From Polynucleobacter sp. es-EL-1 (GTDB lineage: Bacteria; Pseudomonadota; Gammaproteobacteria; Burkholderiales; Burkholderiaceae), in the NCBI RefSeq assembly GCF_018687975.1, contig NZ_CP061310.1, positions 1,674,001-1,738,000 on the forward strand: a stretch of 64,000 nucleotides of DNA, written 5' to 3'. The translations under genes and the position numbers were made by a program. Of this stretch, positions 9,063 to 16,453 are shown piece by piece. The notes under the pieces were generated by a model. The model did no database searches. It was not told the DNA's origin and saw only the letters and a program-made list of their open reading frames with translations. Positions within the stretch are counted from its first letter, which is position 1. Each line of letters opens with the position of its first letter.

Positions 9063-9092
9063 ATTGCACTCATTTAGTGCAATTTAAGGCCC
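9063..9092 (-). promoter_or_regulatory. NtrC-like palindrome and weak sigma-54-like element upstream of amtB
   Basis: A perfect inverted repeat, ATTGCACT-CATTT-AGTGCAAT, spans 9063-9083. It closely resembles the NtrC enhancer consensus (TGCACY-N5-GGTGCA). Overlapping it on the minus strand is a GG-N10-GC pattern (GG at 9092-9091, GC at 9080-9079, as TTGCA) that could be a -24/-12 element reading toward amtB. The overlap is not the usual enhancer geometry, so the palindrome is better supported than the promoter. Confidence 0.45.
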
Positions 9093-9137
9093 CCAATATG
9101 GTTTATGATCGAAATATATACACCCGAGGGAGAACCC

Positions 9138-9500
9138 ATGAAAAAAGTTTTATCAATTTTGGCTATTTTGGCTGCTTTTTCTGGCTTGGCACAAGCGCAG
9201 GAAAAAATTCCTGTCCTCAGTACGCAAGAACTGACCAAGGTCTGCAAACTGCCCGCTAGCCCAGAATCCCGTAGTTTCTGTATTGGTTACACCACAGCTA
9301 TTTACGATACCTATTTAGCCACACGTCACCCACAACGTGCCAAGCCATACATTTGCGTTAAGCAACCTGCTCCGGCTCGTGATGAAGTTATTGGTGAGTT
9401 TGTAAAGTTTGCTGACGCCAATCAACAGACTGCTAGCAAACCTGCAGCAGGTGTTTTTCTCGGATTCTTGGCCTCACGCTTTCCTTGCGCCAAAAAATAA
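9138..9500 (+). CDS. Exported Rap1a/Tai-like domain protein
   Basis: This small exported protein (120 residues from the ATG at 9138) has a Sec signal peptide ending near LAQAQ. The mature part carries the Rap1a-like pattern ELTKVCKL, then ESRSFCIGYTTAIYDTY, with further cysteines near PYICV and RFPCAKK that could form disulfides. The fold is named after a Serratia type VI secretion immunity protein, but many genomes carry orphan copies of unknown role. GAGGGAG at 9125-9131 decides the start over an in-frame ATG at 9105. No T6SS effector is adjacent. Confidence 0.7.
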   Translation: MKKVLSILAILAAFSGLAQAQEKIPVLSTQELTKVCKLPASPESRSFCIGYTTAIYDTYLATRHPQRAKPYICVKQPAPARDEVIGEFVKFADANQQTASKPAAGVFLGFLASRFPCAKK

Positions 9501-9547
9501 TTCAGACTATATCTAGGCAATTCAACTTATAAAAAGGATCAGTTGAT

Positions 9548-9835
9548 ATGAAAAAAATTATCGCGATTACTGCAGCATCTTTAGCTATCGTTGGTTGCTC
9601 TAACATGAGCAATACTGAGCAACGCACTTTGTCAGGCGCCTCCATTGGTGCTGCGGCTGGTGCAGTTGGTACCGCCATTTTTCACGGCAACCCAATCTGG
9701 GGCGCGGTTGGTGGTGCAGCAGTTGGTGCAGCATCTGGTTATGTATACGATGCCTACAAAAAAGAGCAGGCTTCTGAGTACAACTCTGGTTACAACGCTG
9801 GTAAAAATAATCAACCAGCTAAAGCACCAAACTAA
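9548..9835 (+). CDS. Glycine-zipper outer-membrane lipoprotein
   Basis: This 95-residue lipoprotein has a lipobox (AIVGC, Cys17) and a central glycine-zipper region rich in GAxxGA repeats (SIGAAAGAVG, GAVGGAAVGAASG), resembling the SlyB/YmgG/Rick_17kDa group. Such proteins sit in the outer membrane and are often envelope-stress induced. The polar tail is rich in Asn, Lys and Gly. AAGGA about 9535-9539 is the ribosome site. It follows the Rap1a-like gene by 47 bp and shares the terminator at 9883-9918. Confidence 0.82.
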   Translation: MKKIIAITAASLAIVGCSNMSNTEQRTLSGASIGAAAGAVGTAIFHGNPIWGAVGGAAVGAASGYVYDAYKKEQASEYNSGYNAGKNNQPAKAPN

Positions 9836-9882
9836 TCTGCCATCACCTGTATCGGTAGTGCTGTAGATTTAAAGTAGTCAAC

Positions 9883-9918
9883 AAAAAACCCGACTTGTTA
9901 TTCGCAAGTCGGGTTTTT
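9883..9918. terminator. Bidirectional intrinsic terminator between the lipoprotein gene and htpG
   Basis: A perfect 9-bp stem (CCCGACTTG at 9889-9897 with CAAGTCGGG at 9905-9913) encloses a 7-nt loop. It is flanked by A-run and T-run tracts on both sides, so it can end both the plus-strand lipoprotein transcript and the minus-strand htpG transcript. Confidence 0.92.
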
Positions 9919-9941
9919 CTTTTGGAGGTTCAGTTGCAGTC

Positions 9942-11843
9942 TTAACTTAACAGCAATTGATTAATCCGTTTTACATAAGCAGCAGGATCATTCAATTGAC
10001 CACCTTCCGCCAAGAGTGCTTGATCAAAAAGCACCTCAGTCCACTCATCAAACTGTTTGTCATCTGACTTGAGTTTCAATAGCAGTGGATGCTCAGGATT
10101 AATTTCCAAAATCGGTTTCATATCGGGCGCTTGTTGGCCTGCAGCCTTGAGCATCCGCAATAAATTTCCGGAGAGTTCATTCTCATCAGAAATTAAACAA
10201 GCCGGAGAATCCGTCAAACGGAAAGTAACACGAACATCTTTCACTTTCTCTTTGAGCACTTCCTTCATGCGGTCGAGCAGATCTTTAAAACCCTTTTCGG
10301 TTTCTTCGTGCTCTTTCTTTTCCTTTTCGTCCGTCAAGCTACCTAAATCCAGACCTCCTTTGGCAACTGAAGTCATCTGCTTGCCATCAAACTCTGTAAA
10401 GAAGGAAAGCATCCATTCATCTACACGATCTGAGAGGAGCAAAACCTCAACGCCCTTCTTGCGGAAGATTTCTAAATGGGGGCTGTTCTTAGCGGCATTA
10501 AATGAATCACCAGTGACATAATAAATTTTGTCCTGACCTTCTTTCATTCTCGAGATATAGTCAGCCAGGGACACCGTTTGCTCAGCAGAGTCGGTGTACG
10601 TACTGGCAAAACGCAAGAGTTTCAAAATGCGCTCTTGATTAGCCTGATCTTCGCCAACACCTTCCTTGAGGACCTGTCCAAATTGGGTCCAGAATGTGCG
10701 GTACTTTTCTTTTTTGGCCTCATCATCGCTATTAGCCAAGTCCTCTAACATGCTCAGCACACGCTTAGTAGAGCTCTCCCGAATAACCTTTACGTCACGC
10801 GACTCTTGCAAAATCTCACGGGACACATTCAATGGCAAATCGGTTGAATCAATCACGCCAGTGACAAAACGGAGATACATAGGCATCAATTGCTCTGCAT
10901 CATCCATGATGAATACTCGCTTTACGTACAACTTAATACCACCACGTTTATTGCGATCCCATAAATCAAATGGTGCACGTGCTGGAACATACAGTAGTTG
11001 CGTAAATTCACTACGACCCTCTACTCGATTCAATGAATAGCAGAGTGGGTTCTCATAATCATGGGATAAGTGCTTATAGAACTCGTTGTATTGCTCTTCA
11101 GTAATCTCTGCTTTGGAGCGCGCCCATAAAGCACTGGATTGATTAATGCTCTCTAACTCGTCTTTGATAACAGACTCTTTCTTATCAGCATCCCACTCTT
11201 CTTTATTCATCTGAATAGGAAGCGAGATGTGATCAGAATATTTGCGAATAATCGACTTGAGCTGATGCGAAGACAGGAAGTCATCCTCGCCTTCACGCAA
11301 ATGCATGGTGATGGAAGTGCCGCGCTGCGGGCGATCGATATTTTCTACAGTGAACTCACCTGAGCCATCAGACTCCCAACGCACACCGTCAGCAGCTGGC
11401 AAACCAGCTCGACGAGTTTCTACAGTAATGCGATCGGCAACAATAAATGCTGAATAGAAACCAACACCAAATTGACCAATCAAAGCCGCATCTTTTTGCT
11501 GATCACCTGACAGCTTTGAGAAAAACTCTTTAGTTCCAGAACGCGCAATCGTTCCCAAATTGGCAATCACTTCATCTCGACTCATGCCAATACCATTATC
11601 CGAAATAGTGACCGTTCTGGCAGCTTTATCAAAACTCACTTTAATCTTTAAATCAGGATCATCGCCATACCAATCTGGATGCTCAATCCCCTCAAAGCGG
11701 AGCTTGTCTGAAGCATCAGACGCGTTTGAAATTAACTCACGAAGAAAAATTTCCTTGTTGGAATACAAGGAATGAATCATCAACTGCAATAGTTGCTTTA
11801 CTTCGGCCTGAAAGCCTAAAGTCTCTTTACTGGCAACAGTCAT
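9942..11843 (-). CDS. htpG: Molecular chaperone HtpG (bacterial Hsp90)
   Basis: HtpG is the dimeric bacterial Hsp90 chaperone of the cytosol. The N-terminal GHKL ATPase is clear: NASDASDKLR, the ATP-lid region DNGIGMSRDEVIANLGTIARSGT and GQFGVGFYSAF. The middle domain has the conserved LPLNVSREILQ. The 633-residue length matches the family. A GGGGG ribosome site precedes the ATG. Transcription is very probably heat-shock controlled, because a consensus sigma-32 promoter lies at 11887-11914. The terminator at 9883-9918 ends the unit. Confidence 0.97.
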   Translation of the reverse strand: MTVASKETLGFQAEVKQLLQLMIHSLYSNKEIFLRELISNASDASDKLRFEGIEHPDWYGDDPDLKIKVSFDKAARTVTISDNGIGMSRDEVIANLGTIARSGTKEFFSKLSGDQQKDAALIGQFGVGFYSAFIVADRITVETRRAGLPAADGVRWESDGSGEFTVENIDRPQRGTSITMHLREGEDDFLSSHQLKSIIRKYSDHISLPIQMNKEEWDADKKESVIKDELESINQSSALWARSKAEITEEQYNEFYKHLSHDYENPLCYSLNRVEGRSEFTQLLYVPARAPFDLWDRNKRGGIKLYVKRVFIMDDAEQLMPMYLRFVTGVIDSTDLPLNVSREILQESRDVKVIRESSTKRVLSMLEDLANSDDEAKKEKYRTFWTQFGQVLKEGVGEDQANQERILKLLRFASTYTDSAEQTVSLADYISRMKEGQDKIYYVTGDSFNAAKNSPHLEIFRKKGVEVLLLSDRVDEWMLSFFTEFDGKQMTSVAKGGLDLGSLTDEKEKKEHEETEKGFKDLLDRMKEVLKEKVKDVRVTFRLTDSPACLISDENELSGNLLRMLKAAGQQAPDMKPILEINPEHPLLLKLKSDDKQFDEWTEVLFDQALLAEGGQLNDPAAYVKRINQLLLS

Positions 11844-11886
11844 GTGCTTACCCCCTTAATAAATACCAATTAACTCAATTGACCCT

Positions 11887-11914
11887 AGATGGGGTCAAAA
11901 TCTGGCATTTCAAG
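11887..11914 (-). promoter_or_regulatory. Sigma-32 (heat-shock) promoter of htpG
   Basis: On the minus strand CTTGAAA (11914-11908) is followed after 13 bp by CCCCATCT (11894-11887). Both match the RpoH consensus (CTTGAAA, 11-16 bp, CCCCATNT) at every defined position. It lies about 45-70 bp upstream of the htpG start. The -10 element is also part of a small inverted repeat, GACCC-TAGATG-GGGTC, at 11881-11896. Confidence 0.9.
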
Positions 11915-11941
11915 ACTAAAAAATGGGGAGGGCTAGGCAGA

Positions 11942-12343
11942 CTAGGGTTTTGTGTGCTTTTCAGCTACAGCAAGCCCTGCCTTTTTCCAGGCGCTAAAAC
12001 CGCCCTCTAAGTGGCAAACACGGGGAACCCCCATTTTTTGCAGGGTTTCTGTAGCCAAGGAGGATCTCCAAGCTGAGGCACAGTACAGCACGAGGCGCTT
12101 ACCCTCGCCAAAGATAGGCTTGAAATAAGGGCTTTTAGGATCTACCCAAAACTCCAGCATGCCCCGTGGCGCATGAAAGGCGCCGGGGATCATCCCTTCC
12201 CGCTCTAATTCTCGAACGTCCCGAATGTCGACAAAAACAGTATTTTCATCATCTAGCAAGGTTTTAGCCTGATCCAAGGGCACCGTTTCAATCTGAGCCA
12301 TAGCATTAGCGATGAGATCTTCATAACCCAGAATTAAAGCCAT
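11942..12343 (-). CDS. Single-domain rhodanese-like protein
   Basis: This 133-residue protein is one rhodanese domain, with the entry motif TVFVDIRDVRELEREGMIPGA and an active-site loop LYCASAWRSSLA, where Cys88 is the expected persulfide-forming residue. The ending HLEGGFSAWKKAGL is typical of the fold. Such proteins carry sulfane sulfur, and the partner here is unknown. It lies upstream of htpG on the same strand, but htpG has its own promoter. It diverges from the antiporter gene at 12425. Confidence 0.9.
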   Translation of the reverse strand: MALILGYEDLIANAMAQIETVPLDQAKTLLDDENTVFVDIRDVRELEREGMIPGAFHAPRGMLEFWVDPKSPYFKPIFGEGKRLVLYCASAWRSSLATETLQKMGVPRVCHLEGGFSAWKKAGLAVAEKHTKP

Positions 12344-12424
12344 TTTTGCCCCTTAGCAATCGAAATAAATAGAGATATAGTAAAAATCGAATTACCCAAA
12401 ACGACACTCTGATAATATCTTCCC

Positions 12425-13687
12425 ATGAACTTTACGCCTACAGAACTCGGTGCAAGCATTATTTTCGCGATTGCGGTACTGCACACCTTCAGCACTTCCT
12501 ATTTTGAAACTCTAGCCAAAAAATCTCGCCTCCATTCTGGCTTATGGCACTTGCTAGGGGAAGTTGAAATTGTTTTTGGTTTTTGGGCGGCAGTGTTATT
12601 GATTTACATTGGACTCACAACTGGTCTTGATAGCGCTAGAGAGTACGCTAGTAAGCGCAATTTCACAGAACCATTATTTGTATTTGCGATCATGGTGGCG
12701 GCAGGCAGCAAACCAATCCTCACATTTGCCACCCACCTTCTGTATAGCTTGGGCAAGTTTTTACATGTCGCCTTGCGAACACGCGAAGCGCCGATGCTGT
12801 ATTTCCTCACCTTATCCCTTACCCCATTACTCGGTTCATTTATTACCGAACCAGCAGCGATGACGCTTGCAGCTTTCTTATTGCGCGATCTGGTTTATAA
12901 ACACAAATGCTCTACCCCAATGCTATTTGGCACACTAGGGGCATTATTTGTAAACATCTCCATTGGAGGCACACTCACCAATTTTGCGGCACCCCCTGTA
13001 CTAATGGTGGCTTCTACTTGGGGCTGGTCAACTGCCTTTATGTTCACCCATTTTGGGTATGAAGCTGCAATAGCGATCTTCGTCAACTCTCTCACAGTGA
13101 CCTTATTGTTCCGCAATCAACTTGTTGAGCCAGAAGAGAAGAAGATTCCTGAAAAAATTCCTTTCACAGTAACTTCAGTTCATTTGCTGTTTTTAGCGGG
13201 TATCGTGTATTTCGCTCATGACCCAGTCATCTTTATGTGGCTCTTGTTGTTCTTTATTGGCTACACCACTGCTTATCCAAAACACCAAAGTCCATTGATT
13301 TTGCGTGAGGCCTTGCTCGTTGGCTTCTTCCTTGCTGGCTTAGTAGTCTTAGGCGCTTTGCAAGGCTGGTGGCTGCAACCCCTCCTCGAGCAGATGAGCC
13401 CAACAGCGGTCTTCTATGGGGCAACAGCGCTTACTGCAATTACAGATAACGCTGCACTGACCTACTTAGGCTCCCTAGTCACTGGCACCTCGGATGAATT
13501 TAAATTAGCGCTCGTTGGTGGAGCAGTAGCTGGTGGAGGCTTAACCGTTATCGCCAATGCACCAAATCCAGCAGGTCTGGCTATTTTGCGTAGCCATTTT
13601 CCGAATGGTGCGGTGTCAGCACTTTACCTCTTCCTAGGCGCATTACCTCCAACGATTGTTGCTATTTTGGCTCTGCGTTTGCTGTAA
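12425..13687 (+). CDS. Putative Na+/H+ antiporter (Na_H_antiport_3 / DUF1504 type)
   Basis: The 420-residue membrane protein has about ten or eleven spans and resembles the putative Na+/H+ antiporter family once called DUF1504. Features include FGFWAAVLL, the segment GSFITEPAAMTLAAFLLRD, and symmetrical polar breaks NISIGGTLTNFAAPP and TAITDNAALTYLG within membrane segments, which could line an ion path. The substrate ion has not been shown for this protein. It stands alone, 81 bp from the divergent rhodanese gene and 55 bp before miaB. Confidence 0.82.
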   Translation: MNFTPTELGASIIFAIAVLHTFSTSYFETLAKKSRLHSGLWHLLGEVEIVFGFWAAVLLIYIGLTTGLDSAREYASKRNFTEPLFVFAIMVAAGSKPILTFATHLLYSLGKFLHVALRTREAPMLYFLTLSLTPLLGSFITEPAAMTLAAFLLRDLVYKHKCSTPMLFGTLGALFVNISIGGTLTNFAAPPVLMVASTWGWSTAFMFTHFGYEAAIAIFVNSLTVTLLFRNQLVEPEEKKIPEKIPFTVTSVHLLFLAGIVYFAHDPVIFMWLLLFFIGYTTAYPKHQSPLILREALLVGFFLAGLVVLGALQGWWLQPLLEQMSPTAVFYGATALTAITDNAALTYLGSLVTGTSDEFKLALVGGAVAGGGLTVIANAPNPAGLAILRSHFPNGAVSALYLFLGALPPTIVAILALRLL

Positions 13688-13742
13688 TTTGTTTTTTGTA
13701 AAATTTGAGCTTGGCCCCCAGTTATAAACCTGAGAACGGCAT

Positions 13743-15086
13743 ATGAAAAAGCTCTACATCAAAACCTTCGGCTGTCAAATGAACGAGTATGACTCGGGTA
13801 AGATGGCCGACCTACTGCATGCCAATGAAGGCATGACTCTCACGAGCACTCCAGAAGATGCTGACGTGGTTCTTTTAAACACCTGCTCGATTCGGGAAAA
13901 GGCTGAAGATAAAGTCTTATCTGATTTAGGTCGCTTACGTGAGCTCAAAAAAAATAAGCCCAATCTATTAATTGGTGTTGGTGGTTGTGTTGCCAGTCAA
14001 GAAGGTCAACAAATTATCAGCAGGGCACCGTATGTAGATGTCGTCTTTGGACCGCAAACACTCCATCGTCTCAGCGATCTCATTGCACAACGACGTCTTA
14101 CTGGCAAATCTCAAGTGGACATTTCTTTTCCAGAAATTGAGAAGTTTGACCATCTTCCATCATCACGTCAAACACGTGGATCAGCTTATGTGTCGATCAT
14201 GGAAGGCTGCTCTAAATATTGCAGTTACTGCGTGGTGCCCTATACCCGTGGCGAGGAAGTATCACGCCCCTTTGATGATGTACTGACTGAAGTTGCTCAG
14301 TTGGCCTCTCAAGGCGTCAAAGAGATTGTGCTGCTTGGTCAAAATGTCAACGCCTACCTTGGCAAAATGGGCAATACCAAAGAGATTGCTGATTTTGCTT
14401 TGCTTATTGAATACATTGCTGAAATTCCTGGTGTTGAGCGAATTCGCTTTACCACGAGCCACCCTAAAGAATTTACCCAGCGCCTTATCGATGTATATGC
14501 CAAAGTTCCTAAACTGGTTAGTCACCTGCATCTTCCTGTGCAGCATGCTTCCGACTCAGTCTTATCAGCAATGAAGCGTGGGTACACTGCCTTGGAATAC
14601 AAAAGCATCATTCGCAAAATGCGCGCTGTCCGCCCAGACCTCACGCTTTCTAGCGACTTCATTGTTGGATTTCCTGGTGAGACTGATGAGGACTTTACCA
14701 AACTGCTCAACATGGTTGAAGAGCTCAACTTTGATAATAGCTTTTGCTTTATCTTTAGCGCACGCCCTGGAACGCCAGCCGCCAATTTGCAAGACGACAC
14801 TCCTTATGAAGTGAAATTAAAACGTTTGCAAACCTTGCTTGCCTTAATTGAGTCCCAGGGCGATGCCATTAGCCGGCAAATGCTGGGCAATACAGAGCAA
14901 GTGCTTATAGAAGGCTTGGCAAAAGATGGAGTCAATCTACAAGGTCGCTCAGCCAACAATCGCGTTATCCATTTTGCAAAACCAGAGACTTTTGATGAAT
15001 CTTTGATTGGCGAGATAGTGGATATTCGGATTACCGAAGTCTTGAACTACACCCTTAGAGGCGAAATGATTCACGCTCATGCCTAA
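13743..15086 (+). CDS. miaB: tRNA-2-methylthio-N6-isopentenyladenosine synthase MiaB
   Basis: MiaB is a radical-SAM methylthiotransferase that adds a methylthio group to i6A37 of tRNAs reading UNN codons. The N-terminal UPF0004 domain supplies Cys11 (FGCQMNEYDS), Cys48 (LLNTCSIREKAEDK) and the GGCVAS cysteine for an auxiliary cluster. The radical-SAM cluster ligands are C156-x3-C160-x2-C163 (CSKYCSYC), followed by VVPYTRGEEVSR. A C-terminal TRAM domain ends the 447-residue protein. Its 3' end overlaps ybeY by 8 bp. The PhoH/YbeZ gene that often lies between these two is absent. Confidence 0.97.
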   Translation: MKKLYIKTFGCQMNEYDSGKMADLLHANEGMTLTSTPEDADVVLLNTCSIREKAEDKVLSDLGRLRELKKNKPNLLIGVGGCVASQEGQQIISRAPYVDVVFGPQTLHRLSDLIAQRRLTGKSQVDISFPEIEKFDHLPSSRQTRGSAYVSIMEGCSKYCSYCVVPYTRGEEVSRPFDDVLTEVAQLASQGVKEIVLLGQNVNAYLGKMGNTKEIADFALLIEYIAEIPGVERIRFTTSHPKEFTQRLIDVYAKVPKLVSHLHLPVQHASDSVLSAMKRGYTALEYKSIIRKMRAVRPDLTLSSDFIVGFPGETDEDFTKLLNMVEELNFDNSFCFIFSARPGTPAANLQDDTPYEVKLKRLQTLLALIESQGDAISRQMLGNTEQVLIEGLAKDGVNLQGRSANNRVIHFAKPETFDESLIGEIVDIRITEVLNYTLRGEMIHAHA

Positions 15087-15534
15087 GCCAAGTATTGAAA
15101 TTCAATTTGCAAGCCCTGCACTTGAAACAGCTGTTTCGACAATTGCCTCTACAGCGCTAATTAAAAAATGGGTGCGAAGTGCGATTGGCTACGATGGCTT
15201 AATTACCTTGCGCTTTGTCAATCCGAAAGAAGGCAAAGAGCTCAATAGCCACTTTCGAAATAAAGATAAGGCAACCAATGTACTGACCTTTCCTTATGAG
15301 CTGAGCAAAAATCATGTGGTCGCAGACATCATTTTTTGCTGGCCAATCATCAAGCAAGAAGCGAAAGAGCAGGGTAAAGCCCCCAAAGCACATTTAGCCC
15401 ATCTGATTATTCATGGCTGCCTACATGCTCAAGGACTGGATCACGAGCATGAAAAAGAAGCTCAAAAAATGGAAGCTTGCGAAGTAGCACTTCTTAAATC
15501 TCTAGGATTTTCAGACCCTTACGCCCATATTTAA
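15079..15534 (+). CDS. ybeY: Endoribonuclease YbeY (rRNA maturation / quality control)
   Basis: YbeY is a zinc-dependent endoribonuclease for 16S rRNA 3'-end maturation and 70S quality control. The metal motif H-x3-H-x5-H is present as H112, H116 and H122 within IHGCLHAQGLDHEHE. The upstream RNKDKATNVLTFPYE segment is also typical. The 151-residue protein starts inside the miaB 3' end (8-bp overlap), which implies coupled translation, and is followed by corC. Confidence 0.95.
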   Translation: MPKPSIEIQFASPALETAVSTIASTALIKKWVRSAIGYDGLITLRFVNPKEGKELNSHFRNKDKATNVLTFPYELSKNHVVADIIFCWPIIKQEAKEQGKAPKAHLAHLIIHGCLHAQGLDHEHEKEAQKMEACEVALLKSLGFSDPYAHI

Positions 15535-15590
15535 GTTGCCCTTACGGTGACTTTCACTGAATTGACCTATTTCTACGATATTCTTACTAC

Positions 15591-16430
15591 ATGCCTGACC
15601 CCAATAAATCCCTTTTAGAACGCCTGGCGGATTTTTTAACGCCGCAACCCACCAGTCCCACAGAACGCCGTCAAGAGTTAATTGAAACACTCAGGGAAGC
15701 CCAGACGGATGGCTTAATTGATGCAGACGCCTTATCCATGATTGAAGGCGTCTTTCAGGTTGGAGAACTATCTGCTCGCGATATTTTGGTTCCCCGAGCG
15801 CAAATTGACTGGATCGATATCAATCTGCCCCTCACTGAAATCATTAAAACCGTTATTGAAGCAGCCCATTCTCGCTTTCCGGTATTTGAAGGTAATCGAG
15901 ACAATGTGATTGGCATCCTTTTGGCTAAAGACTTATTGCGTCACTCTAGCGAAAAAGATTTTCAGGTTCGAGACTGGCTCCGCCCTGCCGTCTTTATCCC
16001 AGAATCCAAACGATTAAGCGTTTTGTTGCGAGACTTCAAAGATAACCGTAACCACCTGGCCATGGTCGTAGATGAATACAGCAGCATTGCAGGCATCATT
16101 ACGATTGAAGACGTGCTCGAACAAATTGTGGGCGATATTGAAGATGAGCATGATGTTGATGATGAGGCTGATAACCTCATCTCCCTAGATAACGGTGATA
16201 TTCGTGTCAAAGGTATTACAGAGCTTGAGCAGTTCAATGAAATGCTAGGCACACAATTTGATGTTGAGGACATTGACACTGTGGCAGGTCTAGTCATTCA
16301 ACATCTGGGTCGGGTACCTAAAATTGGTGAACGCATTGAAATTGATGGCATTGAATTTGAAGTTCAACGTGCTGACCCAAGACAGATTCATATTTTGCTT
16401 GCACGACAACTCCCCAAACAATCAGACTAA
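15591..16430 (+). CDS. corC: CorC/HlyC-family CBS-domain protein
   Basis: This 279-residue soluble protein has paired CBS domains (about residues 65-190, including the RDILVPRAQIDW entry and VVDEYSSIAGIITIEDVLEQIVGDIEDEH). A CorC/HlyC transporter-associated domain follows (about 200-275, with VAGLVIQHLGRVPKIGE). E. coli CorC is linked to magnesium and cobalt efflux. There are no membrane spans, so it must act with a partner. It sits in the conserved ybeY-corC-lnt order. Confidence 0.93.
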   Translation: MPDPNKSLLERLADFLTPQPTSPTERRQELIETLREAQTDGLIDADALSMIEGVFQVGELSARDILVPRAQIDWIDINLPLTEIIKTVIEAAHSRFPVFEGNRDNVIGILLAKDLLRHSSEKDFQVRDWLRPAVFIPESKRLSVLLRDFKDNRNHLAMVVDEYSSIAGIITIEDVLEQIVGDIEDEHDVDDEADNLISLDNGDIRVKGITELEQFNEMLGTQFDVEDIDTVAGLVIQHLGRVPKIGERIEIDGIEFEVQRADPRQIHILLARQLPKQSD

Positions 16431-16453
16431 ACATTACTTTGATTGACCAGCAG

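Noticed and set aside
9632..9866. ORFs in other frames over the glycine-zipper lipoprotein
   Set aside because: Their repetitive residues come from the Gly/Ala-rich repeats read in the wrong frame.
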